From: JBNLBT01 sp050303435
Lineage (GTDB): Bacteria > Pseudomonadota > Gammaproteobacteria > Xanthomonadales > Marinicellaceae
Direction: 5' to 3'
DNA length: 39,121 nucleotides
NCBI GenBank assembly: GCA_050303435.1
Contig: JBNLBT010000020.1
Span: forward strand, 1-39,121
Shown here: positions 7,630 to 15,218 of the stretch, piece after piece
Layout: the number at the start of each line of letters is the position of its first letter
Numbering within the stretch: the first letter of the stretch is position 1
The notes under the pieces: model-generated
Told to the model about the DNA's origin: nothing
Seen by the model: only the letters and a program-made list of their open reading frames with translations
The model's database searches: none
Made by a program: the position numbers and the translations under genes

Positions 7630-8260
7630 TGCGGATCGCGCTTTGGCCCGCCTGCAGGCCGGCAACAAAAGATTCATGTCGGGTGATCAAAATCTGGAAA
7701 CCATCAATGATCTGCGCAAACGCAGCCAGCTGGTGGCCGGGCAACAACCGTTTGCTGCAATCCTCGGTTGTTCAGATTCCAGGGTGCCGGTGGAGTTGAT
7801 CTTTGATCAGGGACTGGGCGATCTGTTTGTGATTCGGGTGGCCGGCAATATTGTCGCGTCCACGCAGATCGGCAGCATAGAATTCGCCGCTGAACAGTTC
7901 AAAACCCAACTGGTTGTGGTGTTGGGTCACAGCCATTGCGGTGCGGTGCACGCCACACTGGATCAGTTGAGGCGGCCGGCGGCGATGCAATCGGTGCACC
8001 TCAAACGCATCGTGGATCACATCAGCCCTTCGGTGAAACACCTGGTGGCAGAAACCACTGAACTCACCGAAGAATGCGTGGATCGCGCCGTGCGCGCCAA
8101 TGTGCGCCACGTGTGCCGACAATTGCAGCACGGCTCCGAAGTCATAGAGCAGCGCATCCACTCAGGCCTGCTGAAGGTCGTCGGCGCGGTGTATTCCATT
8201 GACAGCGGCCGGGTCGATTTTCTGCGCGACGAATCGATTCAGTCGACCGCGGGAGATTGA
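7622..8260 (+). CDS. Beta-class carbonic anhydrase
   Basis: A 212-aa cytoplasmic enzyme that interconverts CO2 and bicarbonate. The diagnostic motif CSDSRVP (C50, D52, R54) and the second zinc motif GHSHCGAV (H103, C106) are both present, giving the usual Cys-His-Cys zinc site and the Asp-Arg dyad. An upstream in-frame ATG at 7472 exists but runs inside the VOC gene; the start at 7622 sits in an 8-nt overlap with the VOC stop and has GAGG upstream. Length matches the family. The 3' end overlaps the convergent GST gene by 22 bp. Confidence 0.95.
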   Translation: MIDADRALARLQAGNKRFMSGDQNLETINDLRKRSQLVAGQQPFAAILGCSDSRVPVELIFDQGLGDLFVIRVAGNIVASTQIGSIEFAAEQFKTQLVVVLGHSHCGAVHATLDQLRRPAAMQSVHLKRIVDHISPSVKHLVAETTELTEECVDRAVRANVRHVCRQLQHGSEVIEQRIHSGLLKVVGAVYSIDSGRVDFLRDESIQSTAGD

Positions 8261-8865
8261 TGCCGCTGCTGTTCATCCGCCAGCACTGCGCGGATGCGCG
8301 AATCGCTCAACAAACGCGTGGCCTGTGCCTGCAGGAAAGGCCAGTCGTTCAGCGACACGTTCAGGTGTTTGAGCAGCAACAGCACCCACACCACATAGCA
8401 ATCCACCGCGTTCACAGACGCCTCACTGCAGCAGTTCTGCAAACGCGTCGTTAAATGCCCCAGCGCCACGTGTAAACGGGCGAAGCAATCGGCCCTTTGC
8501 CGTGCATCCAGGTCCCGGTTGAACAGGGGATACAGGCAGTCTTTGTGTATTTCAGTGGCGATGAATGACAAGGTGCTCAGCATCTGCCAATGGCGTGGAT
8601 CCGAGGCCGGCGGCAACAGCCCGGATTCGGGGTTTTTCATGGCGATGTATTGCAGCAACACCGGACCTTCACTCAGCACCGCGCCGTCTTCACAGCGCAA
8701 GGCGGGCACTTTGCCGCTGGGGTGTATGCGTCGGTAGTCGCTGCCGTCCTCGAGGGTTTTATCCTGCAATGAAACCCACAGGCACTCGACCGGTTGTCCA
8801 CTCACGGCACAGGCCAGTCGGGTGGTCAGTGCGCAAGTGAACGGGCTGTGATACAGCTGCATCAT
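8239..8865 (-). CDS. Glutathione S-transferase family protein
   Basis: A 208-aa protein with an N-terminal thioredoxin-like domain ('YHSPFTCALTTRLACA', then the cis-proline motif 'HPSGKVPAL' and 'LSEGPVLLQYIA', the glutathione gamma-glutamyl-binding S/E pair) and an all-helical C-terminal domain. These fit bacterial beta-type cytosolic GSTs; substrate unknown. Two adjacent Met codons (8865 and 8862) can both use GGAGG 5-8 nt upstream. The first ATG overlaps the stop of the upstream DJ-1/PfpI gene as ATGA, so the pair is translationally coupled. Its 3' end overlaps the carbonic anhydrase gene by 22 bp on the other strand. Confidence 0.88.
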   Translation of the reverse strand: MMQLYHSPFTCALTTRLACAVSGQPVECLWVSLQDKTLEDGSDYRRIHPSGKVPALRCEDGAVLSEGPVLLQYIAMKNPESGLLPPASDPRHWQMLSTLSFIATEIHKDCLYPLFNRDLDARQRADCFARLHVALGHLTTRLQNCCSEASVNAVDCYVVWVLLLLKHLNVSLNDWPFLQAQATRLLSDSRIRAVLADEQQRHQSPAVD

Positions 8866-9518
8866 GCGTACCTCCAGTCAAGTTCGGCCTGTCGGGCGTG
8901 GTGTTCAGCCACCGCATTCAGCACGGCGGGGTCTTCTGCGTCCACACTGGCCACCTCTGGCAGGTGTGTGGCTGGGTAATATTCGATGCCGCAACGCAGC
9001 AACTGCGCGGTGCGCGCGTTGCTGATGTGCTCAACCAGATACAGCGCGCCGTCCAGGCACGCGGTGACGCCGCCGGCGGTGATGCAATGGCCGTCGTGGC
9101 TGAAACGCGCGGCAGAGACCTGCGCGCCTGTGGCAGCCACCCGTGGGCGACTGAAATAATTGCAGCTCACGCGCCGGTCTTTGAGCCAACCACATTGTGC
9201 CAGCAGCTCAACCCCATTGCACACGGCGAACACCCATTGTGCTTGCGCGCATTGCTCGGCCAGCCAGTGCATCAGTTCGCTGTTGTGCAATTGCGCGGTC
9301 ACGCCGGCACCGCCGGGGATGTACAGCACATCACACGCCGATGCGTTGTTCAGTGTGTTCTGTGCAGTGAACTGCAATGGCGGCGTGTCGCACTTCACCG
9401 CGCCATTGTGTGGCGCGACCAGGTGCGTGTGCATGCCGGGCAGTCGTGTCAGGATTTCCAGTCCGCCGGTCAAATCCAGCGCGGCAAATCCATCGAATAT
9501 CAAGGCGTTGAGTTGCAT
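8862..9518 (-). CDS. DJ-1/PfpI (class I glutamine amidotransferase-like) protein
   Basis: From Met at 9518 the protein is 218 aa. It opens with the superfamily start 'NALIFDGFAALDLTGGLEIL' and has 'LYIPGGAG' and the nucleophile elbow 'FAVCNGVELLAQCGWL' with the probable active Cys at residue 100. The fold matches the ThiJ/PfpI-like domain also found at the N-terminus of GlxA regulators and in isonitrile hydratase. The exact reaction is unknown. An upstream start at 9593 would add 25 residues with no family similarity and would run into the divergent promoter. It forms a coupled pair with the GST gene and is divergent from the GlxA-type regulator, which itself carries a DJ-1 domain, so control by that regulator is likely (inference). 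Confidence 0.85.
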   Translation of the reverse strand: MQLNALIFDGFAALDLTGGLEILTRLPGMHTHLVAPHNGAVKCDTPPLQFTAQNTLNNASACDVLYIPGGAGVTAQLHNSELMHWLAEQCAQAQWVFAVCNGVELLAQCGWLKDRRVSCNYFSRPRVAATGAQVSAARFSHDGHCITAGGVTACLDGALYLVEHISNARTAQLLRCGIEYYPATHLPEVASVDAEDPAVLNAVAEHHARQAELDWRYA

Positions 9519-9564
9519 GAGGTGATGTTCCAGTGGAAATAGACGTTCATTGTCCTGCCCCGCG

Positions 9565-9596
9565 CACTTGACAACAAGTGGCGATAATGACATATT
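9565..9596 (+). promoter_or_regulatory. Promoter with overlapping palindrome before the GlxA-type regulator
   Basis: TTGACA at 9568-9573, 17-bp spacer, CATATT at 9591-9596, predicted start near 9603 and a leader of about 20 nt to ATG 9624. A 6-bp inverted repeat CACTTG (9565-9570) / CAAGTG (9575-9580) with a 4-nt spacer covers the -35 box, the position of a repressor site. The promoter match is strong; the operator role is inferred. Confidence 0.65.
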
Positions 9597-9623
9597 TATG
9601 GTTCACATCGCCAATGAACTGCC

Positions 9624-10598
9624 ATGCCTGAGCAACGCATCGCGGTGCTGGCTTACCCGCACTGCATCGCTTCGGAGTTATATACTTTCCGCGACCTGTG
9701 GAATTTTGCCAATCAACTGGCGGCGCAGTATGGATTGCCACAGGTGGGTGTGGATCTGGTGACGGCGCGCGGTGGCAGCGTGCCGCTGTATGGCGGTGGC
9801 AGTGCCGCGGGTGAGCGGCTTGATCACAGGCACGCGTTGCTGGTGGTGCCCGGTTTTCTGCCCCCGGCGGGTGTGTCATTCCGACAGCTGTTGCAAGGTC
9901 ATCAGGCGGAGTGCCAGCTGTTGCGGTCGCATCGGGCGAATGAAAAACCGCTGGCATCCATTTGCGTGGGGGCTTTCCTGCTCGGGCAGGCGGGTGTGCT
10001 GGAGGGTCGCAGAGCGACCACGGCGTGGCTCTACGCAGACGCATTGAGCCGCATGTTTCCATACATTCATTGCGTGAACGATGCCATGCTGGTGGAAGAC
10101 GGTGGCATCACCACATCCGGCGCCTTCAGTGCCATGCATGAATTGACCTTGCACTTGATGGCGCGCTTTTTTCCATCCCGCGTGGTGCAGGCCTTGCGCA
10201 ATGCGGCGTTGATCGACGGGGTGAGGGACTCGCAAAAACCGTATCTGGATCCGGCCCTGTTGCCCGCCCGGCGCAGCGCATTGGCCGAACGGCTGGAAGC
10301 CTGGTTGATGGCGCGACTGGAGCGTCCATATTCCCTGCAGCAGGCGGCCCAGGCGCTGGCGGTCAGCGATCGCACCTTGTTGCGCAAATACAAGCAGCAA
10401 CGCGGGCTGACGCCGGGGCGTTTTTTCCAGAACGCGCGACTGTCAAGGGCGCGGGATTTGTTGCAGAACAGCCATTTGAGTGTGGCGGAAATCGCCCACC
10501 GCGTGGGTTACAACGACGTGGGTGCATTTCGCAAGCTATTCAAGAGGACCACCGGTCTGACACCGGCGCTGTATCGGCAACGATTCGCGCTGGTTTAA
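9624..10598 (+). CDS. GlxA-family AraC-type transcriptional regulator with DJ-1 domain
   Basis: The protein (324 aa) has an N-terminal DJ-1/PfpI-like domain (about 1-190, with 'PLASICVGAFLLGQAGVL' and Cys at 114) and a C-terminal AraC/XylS double helix-turn-helix (about 230-322, ending with the family pattern 'IAHRVGYNDVGAFRKLFKRTTGLTP'). This is the standard GlxA arrangement. Family members respond to amines, polyols or other small molecules; the ligand here is unknown. There is no clear Shine-Dalgarno sequence. Divergence from the DJ-1/GST pair over a roughly 100-bp gap suggests it controls those genes. Confidence 0.92.
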   Translation: MPEQRIAVLAYPHCIASELYTFRDLWNFANQLAAQYGLPQVGVDLVTARGGSVPLYGGGSAAGERLDHRHALLVVPGFLPPAGVSFRQLLQGHQAECQLLRSHRANEKPLASICVGAFLLGQAGVLEGRRATTAWLYADALSRMFPYIHCVNDAMLVEDGGITTSGAFSAMHELTLHLMARFFPSRVVQALRNAALIDGVRDSQKPYLDPALLPARRSALAERLEAWLMARLERPYSLQQAAQALAVSDRTLLRKYKQQRGLTPGRFFQNARLSRARDLLQNSHLSVAEIAHRVGYNDVGAFRKLFKRTTGLTPALYRQRFALV

Positions 10599-10739
10599 AA
10601 CATCGGCAAGGCGCATTCAAAGCCTGTTCGAATGCACGAGTCAAGGCGGGCCTTAAGCACGAAAAATGCCGTATACAAAGACTTGGAATTTGTCTGGTTT
10701 TTTTCTCTTTGAAGTGATAAAAAATGAGGTTGACCACAG

Positions 10740-10755
10740 GTTTCAACATTGAAAC
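10740..10755. promoter_or_regulatory. 16-bp palindrome upstream of the cytochrome c peroxidase
   Basis: GTTTCAA at 10740-10746 and TTGAAAC at 10749-10755 form a perfect 7-bp inverted repeat with a 2-nt centre. It sits 42-57 bp before the peroxidase ATG, just after a TTGACC hexamer (10730-10735) that could be a -35. It does not match the FNR consensus. An operator for a redox- or metal-responsive regulator is a fair guess. Confidence 0.45.
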
Positions 10756-10796
10756 ATTTTATTAACAACATCAAGCGATCTAATAAAGGGGGTCCT

Positions 10797-12314
10797 ATGT
10801 TAAAACAGAAGTATTTGTCCGTGTGTTTGCTCACAGCACTCGGATCGGCCGCGCAGGCCGAACGGCCGGTCACAGACCCGGCCTCGCAGCAGGCGCATCA
10901 ACGCGTCATACAGGCGCAATTGAAAAGCCAGGCCACAGAACAGCAGGTGCAAACACGCATCCGTGCGCACCTGAACAAAGTGCTGGAACAACAGCATCAG
11001 CGCGGTGTGGTCAGTGCCAACACACTCAAGCAATTGCCCGCGCCTTTGACCGAAGACGATTTTTTCCAGTACGACGCCGACCACGTCAAATTGGGCAATC
11101 TGTTGTTCTATGACAAAATTTTGAGCGGCAACCAGAACATCTCCTGCGCCTCCTGTCACCACGGCATGGCTGCCACCGGCGATGGCCTGTCCCTGCCGGT
11201 CGGTGAGGGCGGCAATGGATTGGGCGTGACCCGCGATTCCGGTTTTGAACTAGACGCCGTGCATGAACGCGTGCCGCGCAATGCACCGCACGTGTTCAAT
11301 CTCGGCGCCAAATTCCACGACGTGATGTTTCACGACGGGCGCGTTGCAGTCGATGCCTCGCAAGCCAACGGGTTCCTGAACCCGGCCGGCAGCAATCTGC
11401 TGCCTGGTTTGGACAACGCACTGGCCGTGCAAGCCATGTTTCCGGTGACTTCGGCCACTGAAATGGCCGGTCAGGTCGGAGAAAACGCCGTGGCCGATGC
11501 CACCGCGGTCGGCAATTTGGCCGGACCCGGTGGGGTGTGGGAAATTCTTGCCGGTCGAATCCAGTCCGTGGATGAATACGTGGACTTGTTCAAGGACGTG
11601 TATCCGGACGTGAACCAGGCCTCCGACATCACCTTTGCGCACGTGGCCAACGCCATTGCGGCGTTTGAAGCCACCGCCTGGCGTGCGGACAACTCTCCGT
11701 TTGACCAGTATTTGCGTGGCGACGACGGCGCCATGAGCCCGAATCAAATCGATGGCATGAACCTGTTTTACGGCGAAGCCGGCTGCTCGGGTTGCCACAC
11801 CGGCAAACTGCTGGCCTCGAATGAGTTCAAGTCCATCGCCATGCCGCAAATCGGTCCAGGCAAAGGCGACAACCTGCCAGGATTTCATGATGGTCTGGAC
11901 GATTTTGGTCACGAGCGCGTGACCGGCAATGAAGCCGACCGTTTCAAATTCCGCGTTCTGACCGTGCGCAACGCGTTGCTCACCGGCCCCTGGGGCCATT
12001 CAGGCGCTTACGACCGCCTGCGCGACATGATCATGCATCACCTGAATCCCGCGCAAGCGTTGGAAGATTATGATCGCAGTCAGGCGCGCATGCCGTATCG
12101 CCGCGATCTGGCGGCGCTGGATTTCGCGGTCATGAATGACAGCTATTCACGCAACGCCATTCTCGCCAGTTCCGACATCCAGCCGGTGAATCTGAGTGAA
12201 ACCCAGATTGATCGTCTGATGGATTTCATGGACGCGGTGACCGATCGCAAGAGCATGGACATTCGCATCGATGTGCCCGTTCGGGTGCCGAGCGGATTGC
12301 CCGTGTTTGACTGA
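10797..12314 (+). CDS. Di-haem cytochrome c peroxidase (BCCP/MauG family), periplasmic
   Basis: From ATG 10797 (GGGGG a few nt upstream) the protein is 505 aa with signal peptide (cleavage likely after AAQA, residue 21). Two c-type haem sites are seen: C117-x-x-C120-H121 and C330-x-x-C333-H334; 'MFHDGR' near residue 177 is the conserved segment after the first haem. Family members reduce H2O2 to water with electrons from small cytochromes, or carry out MauG-like oxidations. It is longer than classical peroxidases (about 340 aa): residues 25-75 are a Gln-rich helical, possibly coiled-coil, extension. The longer frame starting at 10749 begins inside the palindrome and lacks a signal peptide, so it is rejected. 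Single gene, followed by a terminator. Confidence 0.92.
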   Translation: MLKQKYLSVCLLTALGSAAQAERPVTDPASQQAHQRVIQAQLKSQATEQQVQTRIRAHLNKVLEQQHQRGVVSANTLKQLPAPLTEDDFFQYDADHVKLGNLLFYDKILSGNQNISCASCHHGMAATGDGLSLPVGEGGNGLGVTRDSGFELDAVHERVPRNAPHVFNLGAKFHDVMFHDGRVAVDASQANGFLNPAGSNLLPGLDNALAVQAMFPVTSATEMAGQVGENAVADATAVGNLAGPGGVWEILAGRIQSVDEYVDLFKDVYPDVNQASDITFAHVANAIAAFEATAWRADNSPFDQYLRGDDGAMSPNQIDGMNLFYGEAGCSGCHTGKLLASNEFKSIAMPQIGPGKGDNLPGFHDGLDDFGHERVTGNEADRFKFRVLTVRNALLTGPWGHSGAYDRLRDMIMHHLNPAQALEDYDRSQARMPYRRDLAALDFAVMNDSYSRNAILASSDIQPVNLSETQIDRLMDFMDAVTDRKSMDIRIDVPVRVPSGLPVFD

Positions 12315-12362
12315 TCACAGTGATGGCAAGGCGGTCAGTGCTGATCGCCTTGCATCGCTGCC

Positions 12363-12394
12363 AAAGCGCCGGAACCTATCCGGCGTTTTTTTTT
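12363..12394 (+). terminator. Intrinsic terminator after the peroxidase gene
   Basis: CGCCGG (12367-12372) pairs with CCGGCG (12380-12385) around a 7-nt loop, extended by flanking A/T pairs, and runs into nine T residues (12386-12394). A second hairpin just upstream (GCAAGGCG at 12326-12333 with CGCCTTGC at 12346-12353) lacks a T tract and may help or be unrelated. Confidence 0.88.
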
Positions 12395-12543
12395 GCCTGA
12401 ATCCGGTGATTCAACACGGCACAGAACTGCCGTTGAGTGTCAAAACGCGGTCCAGTGTGCATGAAGTGGTGGCCCGCTGACAGCCTCAGTCTTCTGGCGA
12501 CTTGTCAAAACACCCGGGCAAAGGCTTGAATTACGAAACATTT

Positions 12544-12572
12544 TTGACTTCAAAGCGGAAATTTGACACAAT
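12544..12572 (+). promoter_or_regulatory. Candidate promoter of the pilin-like gene
   Basis: TTGACT (12544-12549), 17-bp spacer and CACAAT (12567-12572). A start near 12579 would leave a 24-nt leader before ATG 12604. Confidence 0.5.
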
Positions 12573-12603
12573 CAAAACAACAAACGACCCGGGGGCAACC
12601 CAT

Positions 12604-13158
12604 ATGCTGAATAAATTGCTCAATTTTCTGGGGATCATCGTCGCTGTCACTGGCAGTTTATGGATATATGACAATTTAGTAAAACCTGTGAGTGCACCTG
12701 CTCAGGCGCAGACCGGATTGAATGATCAGGCGGTAGAGCGCATCGCCAGTGTCACCAGCGAACGGGTCGTGAGCGAAATGCGTTCGGAGCAGCAATCGCC
12801 ATTGCACTACATGCGCGCCACCCAGTTCATGCAAGGTTTGACCATGGTGGGGCCGGTTAAGGCCATGGTGGCGGAGTTCTACCTGGCCAATGGCCGTTTC
12901 CCTTCCACCAACAGCCAGCTGGGCATGGCCCGCCCCAAGGATTACGCCAACAAATACCTGCGTGAGGCGCGGGTGATGCGCAACGGCATCATTTACCTGA
13001 CATTCCATGACGTGGTGTCCGCCGGCGAAACCAATTTGCCCGTGTTGATTTTCGAACCATCGTACAACACCACCTCGCAGGCCTTTGAATGGACGTGTCT
13101 GGCGCGCAACATCAATGACATTAAAGCGTTTCTGCCGGAATGCGGCTTGTGGGAATGA
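12604..13158 (+). CDS. Membrane-anchored pilin-like protein without prepilin signal
   Basis: A 184-aa protein. Residues 7-25 form one membrane helix near the N-terminus; residues 38-65 look helical. The C-terminal half resembles the globular domain of type IV major pilins: 'VGPVKAMVAEFYLANGRFP', a central strand region with 'NGIIYLTF', 'LIFEPSY' and a Cys pair C165/C180 in 'WTCLAR...LPEC', the position of the pilin D-loop disulfide. What is missing is the type III prepilin motif (G|FTLIE-like with Glu5), so it should not be cut by PilD or packed into a pilus in the normal way. No pil genes are near. The start at 12604 is chosen because GGGGGC lies about 8 nt upstream and the membrane helix then begins properly. 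Function unknown. Confidence 0.75.
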   Translation: MLNKLLNFLGIIVAVTGSLWIYDNLVKPVSAPAQAQTGLNDQAVERIASVTSERVVSEMRSEQQSPLHYMRATQFMQGLTMVGPVKAMVAEFYLANGRFPSTNSQLGMARPKDYANKYLREARVMRNGIIYLTFHDVVSAGETNLPVLIFEPSYNTTSQAFEWTCLARNINDIKAFLPECGLWE

Positions 13159-13166
13159 CGCCGTGT

Positions 13167-13212
13167 TGGCACTGAAATCTGTGGCATTGATGCGCCATTG
13201 ACGTGCCACTGA
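13167..13212 (+). repeat. Four phased 9-bp repeats upstream of rfbB
   Basis: TGGCACTGA (13167), TGGCATTGA (13182), CGCCATTGA (13193) and TGCCACTGA (13204) are near-identical direct repeats of the form YGSCAYTGA. Start-to-start distances are 15, 11 and 11 bp, so the last three lie on one face of the helix. They lie 36-84 bp before the -10. They could bind an activator or repressor of the sugar operon; role inferred. Confidence 0.5.
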
Positions 13213-13247
13213 TGCGTGCGATTGGCGCCTGTTTTCACAGACTTTTG

Positions 13248-13256
13248 TGCTATAAT
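13248..13256 (+). promoter_or_regulatory. Extended -10 promoter of the rhamnose/mannose operon
   Basis: TGCTATAAT at 13248-13256 is a perfect extended -10, with no good -35. Expected start near 13263 leaves a leader of about 19 nt, without a Shine-Dalgarno sequence, before ATG 13282. The same nine bases form the promoter at 7210. Confidence 0.72.
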
Positions 13257-13281
13257 TTCGCCTTTTTTCAAACAATGAAAT

Positions 13282-14334
13282 ATGGCTGAAAAATGGCTGG
13301 TCACCGGCGGCGCGGGATTCATCGGTGGCAACTTCGTGCTCAGGCAGGTGTTGCATCACCGGCGAGACATCATCAACCTGGATAAATTGACCTATGCAGG
13401 CAACCTGGACACATTGGCGGCGATCAACGAGGCCCCCAATCACTGCTTTGTCCAGGCAGACATTGGCGACGCCTCGGCGGTGGCTGAACTGCTGCAGCGG
13501 GAACAACCCGATGCAGTGATCAATTTTGCCGCCGAATCGCACGTTGACCGCTCCATTGACGGACCGGCTGAGTTCATTCACACCAACGTGCTTGGCACAT
13601 TCAATTTGTTGCAACAAACGCTGGCGTATTACCGCACGCTGTCGACCGAGCGGCAAAAGGCTTTTCGTTTTCTGCACGTGTCCACCGACGAAGTGTATGG
13701 TTCACTGGGTGAGACCGGTTTGTTCAGTGAAACCACGGCGTATGCACCGAATTCGCCGTATTCCGCCAGCAAGGCGTCATCCGATCACCTGGTTCGGGCC
13801 TATCATCACACCTATGGACTGCCGGTGCTGACCACCAACTGTTCCAACAACTACGGCCCATTTCAGTTTCCGGAAAAACTGGTGCCACTGATCATTGACA
13901 AGGCCCTCAACTGGCAACCGCTGCCGGTCTACGGGGACGGCAAAAACGTGCGCGACTGGCTATACGTCGAGGACCATTGCCGCGCCATTGAATGCGTACT
14001 GGCCTCTGGACGTGTGGGCGAAGTGTACAACATCGGTGGCAACGAAGAACGTCAGAACATTGAGGTCGTGCACGCCTTGTGCGACGCCCTGGATCAGCTG
14101 CACCCGCGCACCGGTCAACGCCGCCGCGACCTGGTTGAATACGTCAGCGATCGCCCGGGGCATGACCGTCGCTACGCCATCGATGCAAGCAAAATTCGCA
14201 GTGAGCTGGGCTGGCGCCCGCGCGAGGATTTTGCCTCCGGCATGCACAAAACCGTGCAATGGTATCTTGATCACGCCGCCTGGTGCGCGCGCGTCAAGGA
14301 CGGCTCGTATCAGGGTCAGAGGTTGGGCGCATGA
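13282..14334 (+). CDS. rfbB: dTDP-glucose 4,6-dehydratase
   Basis: RmlB/RfbB converts dTDP-glucose to dTDP-4-keto-6-deoxyglucose, the second step of dTDP-L-rhamnose synthesis. The 350-aa protein opens with the NAD-binding Rossmann motif 'VTGGAGFIGGNF', has 'LDKLTYAGN', the catalytic 'STDEVYG' (Thr, Asp, Glu) and 'YSASKASSDHLVRAY' with the Tyr-x3-Lys pair, and 'YGPFQFPEKL'. Length is typical. It heads a seven-gene operon; its stop overlaps the rfbA start as ATGA. Confidence 0.97.
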   Translation: MAEKWLVTGGAGFIGGNFVLRQVLHHRRDIINLDKLTYAGNLDTLAAINEAPNHCFVQADIGDASAVAELLQREQPDAVINFAAESHVDRSIDGPAEFIHTNVLGTFNLLQQTLAYYRTLSTERQKAFRFLHVSTDEVYGSLGETGLFSETTAYAPNSPYSASKASSDHLVRAYHHTYGLPVLTTNCSNNYGPFQFPEKLVPLIIDKALNWQPLPVYGDGKNVRDWLYVEDHCRAIECVLASGRVGEVYNIGGNEERQNIEVVHALCDALDQLHPRTGQRRRDLVEYVSDRPGHDRRYAIDASKIRSELGWRPREDFASGMHKTVQWYLDHAAWCARVKDGSYQGQRLGA

Positions 14335-15218
14335 ATCGGCGGGGCATCATCCTGGCGGGCGGTTCGGGCACGCGACTGTATCCATTGACGCATTCCATCA
14401 GCAAGCAATTGTTGCCGATTTATGACAAGCCGATGATCTATTACCCCCTGAGCACACTGATGAGTGCCGGGATTCGGGACATTTTGATCATCAATACGCC
14501 GCATGAACAACCACTGTTTCAGCAGTTGCTGGGCGATGGCGCGCAGTGGGGCATCAATCTGCAGTACGCGGTGCAACCCAAGCCGGAAGGCCTGGCACAG
14601 GCGTTTCTGATTGGTGATGCCTTCCTGCAAGGCGAACACAGCTGCCTGATTTTGGGCGACAACATTTTTCACGGCGCCGGCATGCAGGCACTGATGCAGG
14701 ATGCGTCGCTGTGCGAACACGGCGCCACGGTGTTTGGCTACCGGGTGCACGATCCGGAACGCTATGGCGTGGCCGAATTTGATGCGGCCGGGCAGGTCAT
14801 CGGCCTGGAAGAAAAACCGGCGCAGCCGAAATCCAACTACGCGGTCACCGGTTTGTATTTTTACGACGGTCAGGTGGTGGAGATGGCCAAATCATTGCAG
14901 CCTTCGCCGCGCGGTGAACTGGAAATCACCGACTTGAATAAACTCTATCTGCAACAGCAGCAACTCAAAGTGGCTTTGATGGGGCGCGGCTATGCCTGGC
15001 TGGACACCGGCACCCACGATTCTTTGGCCGAGGCCACCAATTTCATTGCCACCATCGAGAAAAGGCAGGGCATCAAAATCGCCTGTCCGGAAGAAATCGC
15101 CTATCGCCAGCGCTGGATCGATGCCGAGGCGGTTTTGCGTCTGGCTGAACCGATCCGCAAAAACGGCTACGGGCAATATCTGATTTCATTCATCAAGGAG
15201 CGACATGAAGGTCTGTGA
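14331..15218 (+). CDS. rfbA: Glucose-1-phosphate thymidylyltransferase
   Basis: RmlA makes dTDP-glucose from glucose-1-phosphate and dTTP, the first step of the pathway. The start at 14331 (MNRRGIILAGG) overlaps the rfbB stop by 4 nt; a longer frame from 14283 adds 16 unrelated residues. The 295-aa protein shows the nucleotidyltransferase signature 'GGSGTRLYPLT', 'SKQLLPIYDKPMIYYPL' and 'LILGDNIFHG', all hallmarks of RmlA. Length is normal. The 3' end overlaps rfbC by 14 nt. Confidence 0.97.
   Translation: MNRRGIILAGGSGTRLYPLTHSISKQLLPIYDKPMIYYPLSTLMSAGIRDILIINTPHEQPLFQQLLGDGAQWGINLQYAVQPKPEGLAQAFLIGDAFLQGEHSCLILGDNIFHGAGMQALMQDASLCEHGATVFGYRVHDPERYGVAEFDAAGQVIGLEEKPAQPKSNYAVTGLYFYDGQVVEMAKSLQPSPRGELEITDLNKLYLQQQQLKVALMGRGYAWLDTGTHDSLAEATNFIATIEKRQGIKIACPEEIAYRQRWIDAEAVLRLAEPIRKNGYGQYLISFIKERHEGL

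Noticed and set aside
7796..7809. FNR-box-like TTGATCTTTGATCA
   Set aside because: It is an imperfect match inside the carbonic anhydrase coding region and no gene starts downstream at a suitable distance.
10718..10731. Possible second FNR site near the peroxidase promoter
   Set aside because: Only one half-site resembles TTGAT; the other half fails at most positions.
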